A stretch of 64,000 nucleotides of DNA from JAYPWI01 sp038135065 (lineage in GTDB: Bacteria; Actinomycetota; Acidimicrobiia; Acidimicrobiales; Poriferisodalaceae), in NCBI GenBank assembly GCA_038135065.1, contig JAYPWI010000002.1:62001-126000 (forward strand), given 5' to 3'. The notes beneath the pieces were generated by a model that had not been told where the DNA came from, searched no databases, and worked only from the letters and a program-made list of their open reading frames with translations. Shown in pieces: positions 32,654 to 42,800 of this stretch (position 1 is the first letter of the stretch; the number at the start of each line of letters is the position of its first letter). Position numbers and translations under genes: made by a program.

Positions 32654-33439
32654 ATGGCATCGGCCACCCCTGTCGAAGAGTCTGCTGATGCTCCTGTGCG
32701 TGCTGGGCGTTCTCTCGAGCAGCTCCGAGGGCTCGTCGGGGCGGTCAGCCCGTTGGTCATGGCTCATGAACGAGTCATCCCCGTTCTGGACGAACTCGTT
32801 CCCCTGCTGCCCGAAGGAGGACTCCGTCGGGGGTCGACCATCGCCCTGCGGGGTGACGGAGCCTGCTCGCTAGCCGTCGCTCTTGCCACCCGAACATCGC
32901 AGATGGGCGGGTGGGTAGTCGGGCTGGGGTTACCCGATCTGGGGTTGACGGCCGCCCTGGAAGCAGGTGCCGCTCTGGAACGGTGGGCGTTCGTCGATCA
33001 TCCCGGCGACCGAGCTGTGGAGGTGCTGAATGCGCTGACCGCTGGAGTCGATCTGGTGATCACGGGTCCTCGAGTGACGATGGGATCAGCCCATGCCCGG
33101 CGGATGACGGCTCGCCTTCGTGAACGAGGCACCTCGGTCATGGGCATCGATCCCGGGCCAGGGGCTGGCCCGAGGCCCGACCTGACACTCGAGGTGACAG
33201 CGAGTCGGTGGACGGGCATCGAGTGGGGTCATGGCCGGCTGCGAGCCCGGCGGGTCGAGGTGGTCTCGTCGGGCCGAGGGGCGGCCGCTCGGCCCCGTCG
33301 TCTGTCGGTGTGGTTGCCGGGACCGCACGGCAAGATCGAGGTGATCGAACGAGTCGGATTCGCTACCCCGTCCTCCAGTGGCTCTGTGGAGATGGTGCGG
33401 GACGATGGCGTGCTCTCGCCGATCCGTCGTGCCGGCTGA
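32654..33439 (+). CDS. imuA': Mutasome accessory protein ImuA'
   Basis: A 261-residue RecA-like protein of the actinobacterial ImuA' type. The core (LPEGGLRRGSTIALRGDG, WVVGLGLPDLGLTAALEAGA) follows RecA/ImuA architecture, but the P-loop position RGDGACSL (residues 66-73) lacks the Lys and Thr/Ser of Walker A, so ATP binding is doubtful. In mycobacteria ImuA' bridges ImuB and DnaE2 during error-prone lesion bypass. The conserved ending GAAARPRRLSVWLPG is present. It is under a LexA box and overlaps imuB by about 11 bp. Confidence 0.85.
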   Translation: MASATPVEESADAPVRAGRSLEQLRGLVGAVSPLVMAHERVIPVLDELVPLLPEGGLRRGSTIALRGDGACSLAVALATRTSQMGGWVVGLGLPDLGLTAALEAGAALERWAFVDHPGDRAVEVLNALTAGVDLVITGPRVTMGSAHARRMTARLRERGTSVMGIDPGPGAGPRPDLTLEVTASRWTGIEWGHGRLRARRVEVVSSGRGAAARPRRLSVWLPGPHGKIEVIERVGFATPSSSGSVEMVRDDGVLSPIRRAG

Positions 33440-35066
33440 AGAGCCGGGGAGCAGCACCAGGACATTGGTGGTGGTGTGCCCTCATTGGTCGGTGGTGGCG
33501 GCCGGTGTCGATCCGGCCGAGCCGCTGGCTGTGACGGCGGCGAATCGGGTGATCGATGTGACCCCAGCGGCCCAAGCGAGGGGGGTATCGGTCGGTCATC
33601 GGCAACGGGAAGCCCAAGCCAGGTGTCCCTCGCTCGTGATCATCGATCACGACCCTGCCCGGGATGCCCGCCGTTTCGATCCCGTGGTGATGGCGCTCGA
33701 GGAACTCACTCCGAGGGTCGAGATTCTCCGCCCTGGTTGGTGTTCGTTTCCTGCTCGTGGGCCATCCCGCTATTTCGGTGGTGACCGTCCGATGGCTGAT
33801 CTCGCTGCTCGGCGGTTGGCTGAGGTGGTGGCCGGTCTGGTCGGGGGTATCGACGGGCCAGGTCCTTTTGCCCCTCGGGTGGGGGTCGCCGACGGGCACT
33901 TCGCCGGTGTCCTGGCCGCAGGGTCCGGACAACCGGGTGCTGTCACGGTGATCGAGGGCGGGGGCAGCGCCCGTTTCTTGGAACCGTTTCCCCTGTCTGC
34001 GCTGTGTGTTACCGGGTCGCCACTGGCCGGGTGGGACGGTGGGAGCGAACTGGTCGGCGTCTGGGAACGGCTCGGCCTGCGAACGCTCGCCGATGTGGCC
34101 GCGCTGCGACCTGCCGATCTCTTGGCCCGATTCGGGACTCCCGGGGTGGTAGCTCACCGTCTGTCGAGTGGGATCGACGATCGGCCACCCGATACTCGTC
34201 CGGTCCCACCTGACCTCACCCTCGAAGCGGAACTCGAACCTCCGGCTGATCGGGTGGACATGGTGGCGTTCGTGGCGAAACCTCTGGCTGAGCAATTGGT
34301 GGAGCGACTGGCGAACAACGGTCTGGTCTGCCTCTGCCTGGCGATCGAGGTGGTGAGTGATCGAGGGGAGCACAGGACCAGGGTGTGGCGGCACGAGCGT
34401 CATTTCACGGTGGCGGCCGTCATCGACCGGGTGAGATGGCAACTCGAGGGGTGGTTCGCCTCTCGTCAGCGACCTAGGGGTGGTGCCGCTCTCATTCGGC
34501 TGGTCCCCGAGGAGGTGGTGGCCGACAGTGGCCGTCAGTTGGGTTTCTGGGGTGGGCGATCCGACGACGATGGCCGAGCGGCCCGGGCACTGGCCAGGGT
34601 GCAGGGGTTGCTCGGGCCGGATGCGGTCACCGTCCCCGAGCGAGGGGGTGGTCGTCGGTTGATCGACGTGGAGCGTCGGGTGTCCCTCTCGTCGGTTGAC
34701 CTGTCCCAGGAGCGGCAGGTGATGGCCCCGGATGGGGTGGGGGATCCATGGCCGGGCCGCCTCCCTCCGCCGTCACCTGCCCTGGTGCATGCCGAGCGGG
34801 TACCCATCGAGTTGTGTGACCGCAACGGTGGGGCGGTCGTGGTCAACGGACGGGGTGAACTGCAGGCCGAGCCTGCGTACATGCTCCAGGAGGGTCGCCG
34901 GCGACGCTTACGGGCGTGGGCCGGCCCCTGGCCGGTCGAGGAGCGATGGTGGGACTCTCGGCGACGGCGCCGCCAGGCCCGCCTCCAGGTGGTGGATGAT
35001 GACGATGTGGCGTATCTGGTGGCCGTCGAAGGAGGAGCTTGGTGGATCGAGGCGACCTACCGATGA
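33429..35066 (+). CDS. imuB: Mutasome hub protein ImuB (inactive Y-family polymerase)
   Basis: A 545-residue Y-family-like protein. The first catalytic strand, VDMDAFFAS in active DinB enzymes, reads VVVCPHWSVVA here, and the SxDE motif region reads GWCSFPARGPSRY, so the metal-binding acids are missing, as in known ImuB. The helix-hairpin region (LGLRTLADVAALRPADLLARFG) and little-finger region are retained. QLGFWG (about residues 370-375) is a beta-clamp-binding motif. It should recruit DnaE2 and ImuA' to the clamp. Starts at GTG 33429 or TTG/GTG 33465-33468 are possible. The C-terminal basic region (EGRRRRLRAW) is typical. Confidence 0.9.
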   Translation: MPAEEPGSSTRTLVVVCPHWSVVAAGVDPAEPLAVTAANRVIDVTPAAQARGVSVGHRQREAQARCPSLVIIDHDPARDARRFDPVVMALEELTPRVEILRPGWCSFPARGPSRYFGGDRPMADLAARRLAEVVAGLVGGIDGPGPFAPRVGVADGHFAGVLAAGSGQPGAVTVIEGGGSARFLEPFPLSALCVTGSPLAGWDGGSELVGVWERLGLRTLADVAALRPADLLARFGTPGVVAHRLSSGIDDRPPDTRPVPPDLTLEAELEPPADRVDMVAFVAKPLAEQLVERLANNGLVCLCLAIEVVSDRGEHRTRVWRHERHFTVAAVIDRVRWQLEGWFASRQRPRGGAALIRLVPEEVVADSGRQLGFWGGRSDDDGRAARALARVQGLLGPDAVTVPERGGGRRLIDVERRVSLSSVDLSQERQVMAPDGVGDPWPGRLPPPSPALVHAERVPIELCDRNGGAVVVNGRGELQAEPAYMLQEGRRRRLRAWAGPWPVEERWWDSRRRRRQARLQVVDDDDVAYLVAVEGGAWWIEATYR

Positions 35067-35076
35067 ACCCAGCCGG

Positions 35077-36441
35077 TCAGCGTCCGTTGGTGGACCAGTG
35101 CCAGGGCTCACTGGGCAGATTTCGGAATCCGTAGCGAGCCGCATTGTTGAGCAGCCACCGGTACCCGGAGCTGTCCCGCCGCAGGGTTCTGCCGTTCTGG
35201 GTGAAGTCCACGGCCAACCCCCGTTCGTGCATCGACTGACCCGGGCGGGCAGTAGGTGGCCGACAACGGGTTGATGGCATCTCGTAGATGGCGTACTCGC
35301 TCGTGCCGCAGTGGGCCCGCCGAAGGGCGATCTGGCTGGCTGGACTCCGGTAGCCCCCACCCCGCAGTTGGACACCGTCAGCGGCTGCTGCCTCGATCAT
35401 GGCCTGCAGATTGTCGGCGATCGACTCGTGGACGGTGATGCCGTAGACGGAGTGAAGTTGTGAGGAGGGAACCTGGTTGGTGGTCGGGGATGGTGCGGTG
35501 CCGTTGGCTCTGCGTCGTGCAGCCTCTTCCTCGAGGCGACGTCGCTCTGCTTCGCGCCTCCGGCGGGCCTCCTCTTCGGCCTTTCGCCGCTCCTCGGCGA
35601 TGATTGCGGCCAGCCGGGACTCGGTTTCGCGGATCTCGGCTGCCATCTGCGCATCGATGTCTTCCAAGGCGGCTGCCTCGTACAGACGGGTCTCGAGTCG
35701 TTCCTCGGCTGCTGCTACGACCCTGTCCTGGAGAGCGACTGCATCGAGGAGTTGCTCGAGTTCGTCCTCGGCCAGCAGCCGCATCTCCTCGCGGAATGCG
35801 GCTGCATCCTCGAGGTCCCTGGTGGCTTCCTCGGTGTCGACCTGAAGAGCTCGGATCTCGTCGGATGTGTCGGTGATGTCACCGAATGCCGCGCCGACCA
35901 GGGTCTGGATACGTGCCGCCTCGTAGATGTCGCCCGTCCGAGCCAGCCCGTAGGACCCCTCCATGCTGGAGTCACGACCGAGGTAGGTCTGCACAGCCAG
36001 CTCGTTTGCTTGCTGGGACAGGGTGTCTTGGGCGCCGAGGAGGAAGGCAGCCCGATTCTCGGCCGCGTCCACGGCTGCCTCGGCGCTCTCCAGCGCCCGT
36101 TCGGCCTGGGCCAGATCATCCCGTTGCCCGGCGACCAGCAATTCCAGATCGGCGAGCGCCTGTTCGACCTCGGCGACCTCTGCGCTTGCTGCATCTACCA
36201 GGCCGGCCTGTTCGAGGATCTCCTCCTGGAAGGCTTCGCGTTCCGCCTTGAGTTCGTCGATTTCCCGCCGGAGTTCGTCCTTGCTCTGCCCGCTGGCCCG
36301 CCCCGTTACGCCGACGAGTCCGACCATGGTGATGGCGACGACCACCAGCCAGCGGGACCAAGCTCGGCCCTGCGAAGGTCCACTCGAGGTGATCCTCGTG
36401 GCGATCGTCGGGTCGTTGTGACAGCGGCCCACGGCCCGCAT
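35077..36441 (-). CDS. M15-type D-Ala-D-Ala carboxypeptidase with long coiled coil
   Basis: A 454-residue exported protein. An N-terminal hydrophobic helix (WLVVVAITMVGLVGV) is followed by about 260 residues of coiled coil rich in Glu, Ala, Arg and Gln, and an Arg/Glu-rich segment. The C-terminal peptidase domain has GYRSPASQIALRRAHCG, SMHERGLAVDFT (zinc His and Asp) and EPWHWS (zinc His), the VanY/M15B pattern that trims peptidoglycan stem peptides. The coiled coil recalls EnvC- or RipA-like regulators of cell-wall cleavage. It is convergent with imuB, whose stop is 10 bp away. No LexA box precedes it. Confidence 0.83.
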   Translation of the reverse strand: MRAVGRCHNDPTIATRITSSGPSQGRAWSRWLVVVAITMVGLVGVTGRASGQSKDELRREIDELKAEREAFQEEILEQAGLVDAASAEVAEVEQALADLELLVAGQRDDLAQAERALESAEAAVDAAENRAAFLLGAQDTLSQQANELAVQTYLGRDSSMEGSYGLARTGDIYEAARIQTLVGAAFGDITDTSDEIRALQVDTEEATRDLEDAAAFREEMRLLAEDELEQLLDAVALQDRVVAAAEERLETRLYEAAALEDIDAQMAAEIRETESRLAAIIAEERRKAEEEARRRREAERRRLEEEAARRRANGTAPSPTTNQVPSSQLHSVYGITVHESIADNLQAMIEAAAADGVQLRGGGYRSPASQIALRRAHCGTSEYAIYEMPSTRCRPPTARPGQSMHERGLAVDFTQNGRTLRRDSSGYRWLLNNAARYGFRNLPSEPWHWSTNGR

Positions 36442-36500
36442 GGTACCGGTGGTGTGCGGCGATGGGTCATCGGGCTAGCGGGTTCTCACCGACTTGCGGA

Positions 36501-36992
36501 TCAGCCGCCGCGCTGACGGATGGTTCGCACCGGTTCCCCGCCTCCCATCCGGATGACGTGCTCGGCGTGGCGAAAGTCGATGCCATGCAGCCGCCCCGTC
36601 CACGTACCGATGGTGAGTTCGACATCGGGTTGTCCCTCGGTGAGGCTGAAGGTGGCTTGGGCCCCCACGTTCCAACGTTCGTCGACCCGACAGCTACGAG
36701 GACCCGATGTGGTGACGGCCAGCCCGTCGTCGGTGGCCACCAGCACCTGCCGCGATCGGTAGAGCAGGTGATGGGTGACCACTGCGATCGACAGGGCTGC
36801 CCAACCGGCGCCGATCCCCACGGCCATGGCGAACCCGACGGCGAACACCACGACCCGGGCGGCAAGTGTGAGCCGTTGGGAACGCCGAAAGGCGCTGGTC
36901 GACACCTCGACGCCGCCGGACAGCGCACTGTCGAGGGTGACCCGGGCCCGGGCCGCCCGGGCGGGGGAGCCGAAGCCATCGTGGTCGGTCAC
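36501..36992 (-). CDS. Small hypothetical membrane protein
   Basis: A 163-residue protein starting at GTG 36992, which overlaps the amidase stop as GTGA, so it is translationally coupled to the amidase. Residues about 46-78 form two adjacent hydrophobic helices (VVVFAVGFAMAVGIGAGWAALSI). The C-terminal half is soluble beta-rich sequence (QVLVATDDGLAVTTSGPRS, ATFSLTEGQPDVELTIGTW) that could be a PH-like domain. Family not recognised. The same arrangement of membrane hairpin plus small beta domain occurs in many uncharacterised actinobacterial proteins. Confidence 0.65.
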   Translation of the reverse strand: MTDHDGFGSPARAARARVTLDSALSGGVEVSTSAFRRSQRLTLAARVVVFAVGFAMAVGIGAGWAALSIAVVTHHLLYRSRQVLVATDDGLAVTTSGPRSCRVDERWNVGAQATFSLTEGQPDVELTIGTWTGRLHGIDFRHAEHVIRMGGGEPVRTIRQRGG

Positions 36993-38395
36993 GTCGCTGC
37001 GGGGAGGTCGGGCAGGGGAACGAAACCGTGAGCCGCCTCGATCTGTGCTGCCACCTGCAGGAGGAGGTCTTCCCGCCCGTGGCGGGCAATCAGCTGCACG
37101 CCGACGGGCAAGCCGTCTTCGGTGAGGTGGGTGGGAAGGCTGATCGCCGGTTGGCCAGAGACGTTCGCCTGGTCCACGAAGCCGATCAGCTCCCGAAGGC
37201 GTCCCGGTCCGTCGACTGGATCGGAGAGATGGCCGATCCGTGGCGGTGGGGCGCCCAGGGTCGGGGTGAGCAAGATGTCGTGGTCTGTCCAGAACTGGGC
37301 GACGGTGCGGGCCCACTGCCCCAGCCAAGACTGGGACTCGGTGTACATGGTGCCGGTGAGGGTCCTGCCGAGTTCGGCCGACCACCAGTTCGATGCCTCC
37401 ACATCGTGCTCGGTCAGAGGTCGACCGATGGCCGCCGCCCACTCGTCGAGTTCCGCTGCCATGCCCACCGTGCGAATCACGATGGTTCGATCGGTCAACT
37501 CGGGGTCGTACCAGCCCACCGGGGCAGCATCCTCGACATGGTGTCCGAGGTCGTCGAGGAGTCGAGCTGCGTCCTCGACGGCTCGCACGCACTCGGGGTG
37601 GGCTCGTCGAACAGAGACACCGATGCGGCAGGTCGGAGGGATCTGCTGGGCCGCTGGCACCCACGACGATGGGGCGGGTGGTGCGGGTATGGGCTCGCCG
37701 GGCCAGGGTCGCCCGATCACGTCCAAGGCGAGCGCTGTGTCCCGCACGCTGAGGGTCAGCATCCCGTCGACGGCGAACCCGCCCCGATGTTCGCCTCGCG
37801 ACGGGCCGGTGGAAACCCGACCCCTGGTGGCTTTGAGTCCGACGAGTCCGCAGGCGCTGGCTGGGATGCGAATCGAGCCGCCGCCGTCGTTGCCGTGGGC
37901 GAGGGGCACTACTCCGGCTGCCACTGCGGCAGCCGACCCGCCACTCGACCCGCCTGGAGAGTGATCGAGCTTCCAGGGATTGCGAGTCGGCCCGTATGCC
38001 ACGGGCTCGGTCGTGATGGTGGAGCCGAACTCGGGGGTGTTGGTGCGCCCCAGACACACGGCTCCGCTGTCGCGCAGGCTTCGCCACAAGTAGCTGTCGG
38101 TGGTCCCCTGCCATTGGAGGTCGCGCAGGAACACGGCGCCGTGGTGGTGGGGCTCGCCTGCCTGCTCACAGCCGAGATCCTTGACCAGGATGGGAACGCC
38201 GCCCAGTGGTCCGGTGAGGTCGACAGGGTCGTCGAGGGCTGCCTCGTATCGGGGATGGATGACGGCATTGATGTGCCCGTCCGTTGCCTCGCACCGCGCG
38301 ACAGCTGCCTCCACGATCTCACGAGGAAGAACGTCGCCACTGGTGATTCGCTGGCGTAGGGCGGTCGCATCCTCTGCTCGCCGGTCGGTGGTCAT
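36989..38395 (-). CDS. Amidase signature family hydrolase (copy 2)
   Basis: A 468-residue amidase. The Ser-cisSer-Lys machinery is visible: Lys in VKDLG, the serines in HSPGGSSGGSAAAVAAG, and GNDGGGSIRIPASACGLVGLKATRGRVS around the oxyanion site. It hydrolyses amides or esters; the substrate is not predictable, and no GatB or GatC is adjacent, so it is not the tRNA amidotransferase subunit. ATG 38395 overlaps the stop of the upstream paralogue as ATGA. About half of the positions appear shared with that paralogue, so this is an old tandem duplication. Confidence 0.88.
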   Translation of the reverse strand: MTTDRRAEDATALRQRITSGDVLPREIVEAAVARCEATDGHINAVIHPRYEAALDDPVDLTGPLGGVPILVKDLGCEQAGEPHHHGAVFLRDLQWQGTTDSYLWRSLRDSGAVCLGRTNTPEFGSTITTEPVAYGPTRNPWKLDHSPGGSSGGSAAAVAAGVVPLAHGNDGGGSIRIPASACGLVGLKATRGRVSTGPSRGEHRGGFAVDGMLTLSVRDTALALDVIGRPWPGEPIPAPPAPSSWVPAAQQIPPTCRIGVSVRRAHPECVRAVEDAARLLDDLGHHVEDAAPVGWYDPELTDRTIVIRTVGMAAELDEWAAAIGRPLTEHDVEASNWWSAELGRTLTGTMYTESQSWLGQWARTVAQFWTDHDILLTPTLGAPPPRIGHLSDPVDGPGRLRELIGFVDQANVSGQPAISLPTHLTEDGLPVGVQLIARHGREDLLLQVAAQIEAAHGFVPLPDLPAAT

Positions 38396-39816
38396 GCAGC
38401 GAACACCGGTGGAAGGCGGCTGGCCCACGGCGCAGCGTCCTCCAGTTGCCCGGCCAACTGGAGCAGTTCGTACTCACTGGCCGGCCTTCCCACCACTTGG
38501 ACCCCTACTGGCAAGCCGTCGGCAGACCAGTGCAGGGGCACCGACATGGCGGGTTGACCCGTGACGTTGAACTGGGCGGTGAAGTGGAGGAGGTCGCGCA
38601 GCCGCCGTCCACCGGTCACAGGGTCACGCAGCTCACCCAGTCGGGGCGGCGGTTCGGCCAGGGTCGGTGTGACCAGGACGTCGAAGTCCTCCCACCATGC
38701 AGCCATGCGGCGCGTGTAGGTGTGGAACCACTCGATGCCCTGCACGTAGTCGACGCCGGACATGGAGCGGCCCAGGGCGACGAGGGCAGCGGTGTCGCCC
38801 TCCATGTCCTCGCGGGTGAGGGGCCGCCCCAACTGTCGTCCCAGGGCATCGACCATCTCGGCGGTGGACACCGCCAGCACCCTGGGGAACACGTCGAAGA
38901 ACTCCGGATCGAACATGGGCCCGGGGTGGCTGCTCTCGACCCGATGGCCGAGTTCTTCGAGGAGTCGGCCCGTGGCCTCGACGGCGGCTGCACAGTCGGC
39001 ATCGACGGGGCCCCATGACGAGGTGGAACAGATGCCGACCCGGAGTGGGGCGATCGGATCGGTGGGGGCGTTGGCGAACGGCTGTGGGGGTGGAGGAGCC
39101 CAGTACGGGTCGCCCGGCCATACCCTGCTGATGCCGTCGAGGACGACGGCGGAGTCGCGCACCGATCGGCTGACCACCCCCTCGATGGCAGCCCCCGCCC
39201 AGACGACACCTGCGTCTGGGCCAGCCGACACCCGTCCACGGGTGGGTTTCAACCCGAACAGGCCGCATTCACTGGCCGGGATGCGGATCGACCCGCCGCC
39301 GTCGTTGGCATGGGCGATGGGCACGATACCTGCGGCGACGGCGGCGGCCGATCCACCACTCGACCCTCCGGTGGAGTGGTCGAGATGCCATGGGTTACGA
39401 CTGGGCCCGTAGGCGACGGGCTCGGTGGTGGGGGTGAGGCCGAACTCGGGGGTGTTGGTCCGGCCGATGTTCATCAGGCCGAGGTCCCTGAACATGGTGG
39501 CAAGGTGGGTGTCGTGGTGGGCTCGATTCCCTGCGTCGCGCAGGGCGACGTTGCCTGCGTGATAGGGGTCGCCCTCGGTGGCGCACATCAGGTCCTTGGT
39601 GAGGAAGGGAACGCCCCACAGGGGTCCCCGTGGGCCGTCGGCCTCCGAGGCGGCCAACGCGCTCTCGTAGAGGGGGTGGATGATGGCGTTGAGGTCCCCG
39701 TTCACGGCGCCGGCTCGGGCGATGGCCGCTTCGACGAGCTCCCGTGGGGTCACCTCACCTGCGGCCACGAGGGCGGCCAGGGCGACTCCGTCGGGTGGTG
39801 CCTGAGATCGGGTCAT
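38392..39816 (-). CDS. Amidase signature family hydrolase (copy 1)
   Basis: A 474-residue amidase with Lys in TKDLM, the serines in HSTGGSSGGSAAAVAAG, and ANDGGGSIRIPASECGLFGLKPTRGRVS. ATG 39816 is supported by TACCGT 6 nt upstream; longer frames cross the dnaE2 promoter. It is the first gene of a coupled operon: amidase, amidase, small membrane protein. It diverges from dnaE2 across only 73 bp, so the LexA operator there could also influence it. Amidase substrates in this family range from nitrile-derived amides to acylated amino acids; nothing here decides. Confidence 0.88.
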   Translation of the reverse strand: MTRSQAPPDGVALAALVAAGEVTPRELVEAAIARAGAVNGDLNAIIHPLYESALAASEADGPRGPLWGVPFLTKDLMCATEGDPYHAGNVALRDAGNRAHHDTHLATMFRDLGLMNIGRTNTPEFGLTPTTEPVAYGPSRNPWHLDHSTGGSSGGSAAAVAAGIVPIAHANDGGGSIRIPASECGLFGLKPTRGRVSAGPDAGVVWAGAAIEGVVSRSVRDSAVVLDGISRVWPGDPYWAPPPPQPFANAPTDPIAPLRVGICSTSSWGPVDADCAAAVEATGRLLEELGHRVESSHPGPMFDPEFFDVFPRVLAVSTAEMVDALGRQLGRPLTREDMEGDTAALVALGRSMSGVDYVQGIEWFHTYTRRMAAWWEDFDVLVTPTLAEPPPRLGELRDPVTGGRRLRDLLHFTAQFNVTGQPAMSVPLHWSADGLPVGVQVVGRPASEYELLQLAGQLEDAAPWASRLPPVFAA

Positions 39817-39822
39817 TGCAGC

Positions 39823-39828
39823 ACGGTA
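39823..39828 (-). promoter_or_regulatory. -10 element of the amidase operon, leaderless
   Basis: TACCGT on the minus strand lies 6 nt before ATG 39816. It sits 25 bp from the dnaE2 -35, so the two promoters are back to back. Confidence 0.4.
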
Positions 39829-39852
39829 GTACTCCGGGCAGGCGGGCTGGGC

Positions 39853-39882
39853 TTGACGGAGAACGAACATATGTTCGATTAT
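39853..39882 (+). promoter_or_regulatory. LexA (SOS) operator and promoter of dnaE2
   Basis: The -35 TTGACG (39853-39858), an 18-nt spacer and -10 GATTAT (39877-39882) are well formed. The spacer contains the palindrome CGAACATATGTTCG (39864-39877), identical to the imuA' operator, with its last G overlapping the -10. The -10 ends 7 nt before ATG 39890, so a leaderless mRNA is predicted. LexA binding would occlude the promoter, with induction after DNA damage. Confidence 0.92.
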
Positions 39883-39889
39883 CGCGTCC

Positions 39890-42800
39890 ATGGGGTTCAC
39901 CAACCCGGCCATGCCATGGACCGAACTCGAACGACGACTGTCAGGACGACGATTGTCCGGTGCGGAAGCCGCTCCCATGGTGGGAGACGGAGGTGATGCT
40001 CCGGCATGGAGTCGGCAACGGGCGGCATTCGAGAGGGGGGATAACCGGTGGGCGCCAGCCCGGGTTCCCTACGCCGAGTTGCATGCTCATTCCCATTTCA
40101 GCTTCCTCGACGGGGCCTCGAGTCCCGAGGAGTTGGTGGTCGAAGCGGCCCGCCTGGGCCTGCATGCCTTGGCGATGACCGATCACGGCGGGTTCTACGG
40201 GGTCGTCCGTTTCGCCGAGGCCGCCCGGGAAGTGGGGTTGCCCACCGTGTTCGGTACCGAACTGACCCTCGACGCCTGGCGTCCGGGGCGTGGTCGGGCG
40301 TCAGATCCTTCCCGCTCGGGGCACCCTGATCCTCCCGGCTCCCATGTCGTGGTGTTGGCCAGAGATCCGGCCGGATACGCAGCCCTGGGGTCGCTCGTCT
40401 CCGCCGCCCAGATGGCGGGATCCAAAGGAGCGCCTCGGCTGTCCACTGAGCGCTTCCTCGACGAGGCAGCCCGCCAGCGCGATCACTGGGCGGTGCTTAC
40501 CGGAGGGCGCAAGGGCCTGGTAGCCGGGCCTCTCGTCGAGGAGGGGCCGGCGTCTGCCGGACGAATGCTGGACCTCTTGGTCGAGGCGGTGGGAGTCCGG
40601 AACCTGTTCGTTGAGTTGTGGGACCACGGTGATCCTCTCGATGTGGCGCGCAACGACGGCTTGGCCGAACTGGCCACCCACCGGGGGGTGGGGCTGCTGT
40701 GCACCAACGGTGTCCATTACGCGACGCCGGCCCGGCGGCGGTTGGCCACCGCCCTGGCTGCGGTACGGGCTCGCCGCTGTCTCGACGACCTCGACGGATG
40801 GCTGCCTCCTTCGGGGGCTGCCCATCTTCGCTCGGGTGCCGAACAGGTCCGCAGGTTCGCCCGCTACCCCGGGGTGGTGGAGACTGCTGCCCGGGTAGGG
40901 GTCGAATGCGCGTTCGACCTGTCTCTGGTGGCCCCGTCGCTTCCCCCATACCCATGTCCCGGGGGGATGGACGAGATGTCCTATCTCCGCCAGGCCACCG
41001 AGGAGGGTGCCCTGCGCCGCTATGGCCCCCGGGGAGCCGAACGGGTGACCGGAGGGTGGCGTCAGATCGATCACGAACTGGCCCTCATCGAACAGTTGGG
41101 GTTCCCCGGCTACTTCCTAGTGGTGTGGGACATCGTGTCGTTCTGCCGGGTCAACGACATCTACTGCCAGGGCAGGGGATCGGCAGCCAACTCGGCGGTG
41201 TGTTACGCCCTGGGCATCACCAACGTCGACGCGGTGTCGCTGGGACTGCTGTTCGAGCGGTTCCTGTCCCCAGAACGAGACGGCCCGCCCGACATCGATC
41301 TCGACATCGAGAGCGATCGTCGGGAGGAGGTCATCCAGTACGTGTTCGACCGGTACGGCCGACGGCATACGGCGCAGGTGGCGAACGTCATCACCTACCG
41401 AGCCCGGTCTGCGGTGCGGGACATGGCCAGGGCCCTGGGGTATGCGGCGGGTCAGCAGGACGCCTGGTCGAAGTCGTTGGATCGCTATGGAGGGCTGGGG
41501 GAGTTGTTGGCTGGATCCGACGACGGTGGTGAGGACGACGGGGTTGATGGAACGGCCTCCACCACCGATTGGCGGGGCCCAGCCGCCGAACCGCCAGATC
41601 ACGGGCACGGCATTCCTCGGGAGGTGTTGGAGCTGGCGGCAGAAGTCGAACACGCTCCTCGACATCTGGGGATCCATTCGGGGGGCATGGTCATCTGCGA
41701 TCGCCCGGTCGTGGAGGTCTGCCCGGTGGAGTGGGCGACCAAGGTCGACCGGTCGGTGTTGCAGTGGGACAAGGACGACTGCGCAGCGGTGGGACTGGTG
41801 AAGTTCGACCTACTGGGTCTGGGAATGTTGTCGGCCTTGCACTACGCAGTGGACCTGGTGGCCACCGCCCATGGGGTGAGGATCGACCTCGGGGCACTGC
41901 CTCAGGAGGACGAGGTCTACGAGATGCTCTGCCGGGCTGACTCCATCGGGGTGTTCCAGGTGGAGTCCAGGGCCCAGATGGCGACCCTGCCCCGTCTTCG
42001 CCCCCGCTGTTTCTACGACCTCGTGGTGGAGGTGGCCCTGATCCGTCCCGGCCCCATCCAGGGCGGTTCGGTGCACCCCTACATCCGACGACGCAACGGC
42101 CAGGATCCCGTCACCTACCTGCATCCGTTGCTCGAGAACTCCCTGACCAAGACCCTGGGGATTCCCCTGTTCCAGGAGCAGTTGATGCAGATGGCCATCG
42201 ACGTGGCCGGGTTCACCCCCGCCGAGTCGGACCAGCTCCGCCAGGCCATGGGTTCCAAGCGGTCGCAGGACCGGATGGAGCGATTGCGACTCCGTCTGTT
42301 CGAAGGGATGTACGAGCGGGGGGTGACCCCCGAGGTGGCCGAGGAGATCTGGGACAAGATGGCGGCCTTCGCCAATTACGGCTTCCCCGAGAGCCACTCG
42401 GTGTCCTTCGCCCATCTGGTGTACGCCTCGTCGTGGATCAAGCTCCACTACCCGGCTGCGTTCTGTGCGGCCCTACTCACAGCGCAGCCCATGGGCTTCT
42501 ATTCGCCCCACTCGCTCGTGCAGGATGCCCGACGACACGGGGTGATTGTCCTCACTCCCGACATCAACGCATCGGCCGACCAACCGGTGCTCGAGCCATG
42601 CCCCTCCTCCACGGGCGGGATGGCTGTTCGCCTCGGGTTGTCCTCGGTGAGGGGCATCGGGTCGGATCTGGCGTTGGCCATCGCCGAGTCCGGTCCGTAC
42701 TCCGATATGGAGCAGGTGGTCCAGCGGGCGGGGCCGACCCTGCGCCAACTCGAAGCGCTGGCCACAGCGGGGGCGTTCGGGTGCTTTGGCCTGACCCGCC

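Noticed and set aside
36993..38114. Upstream part of the long minus-strand frame ending at 36501
   Set aside because: It lies in another frame of the amidase gene and is low-complexity Arg/Pro sequence. Only the part after GTG 36992 looks like a real protein.
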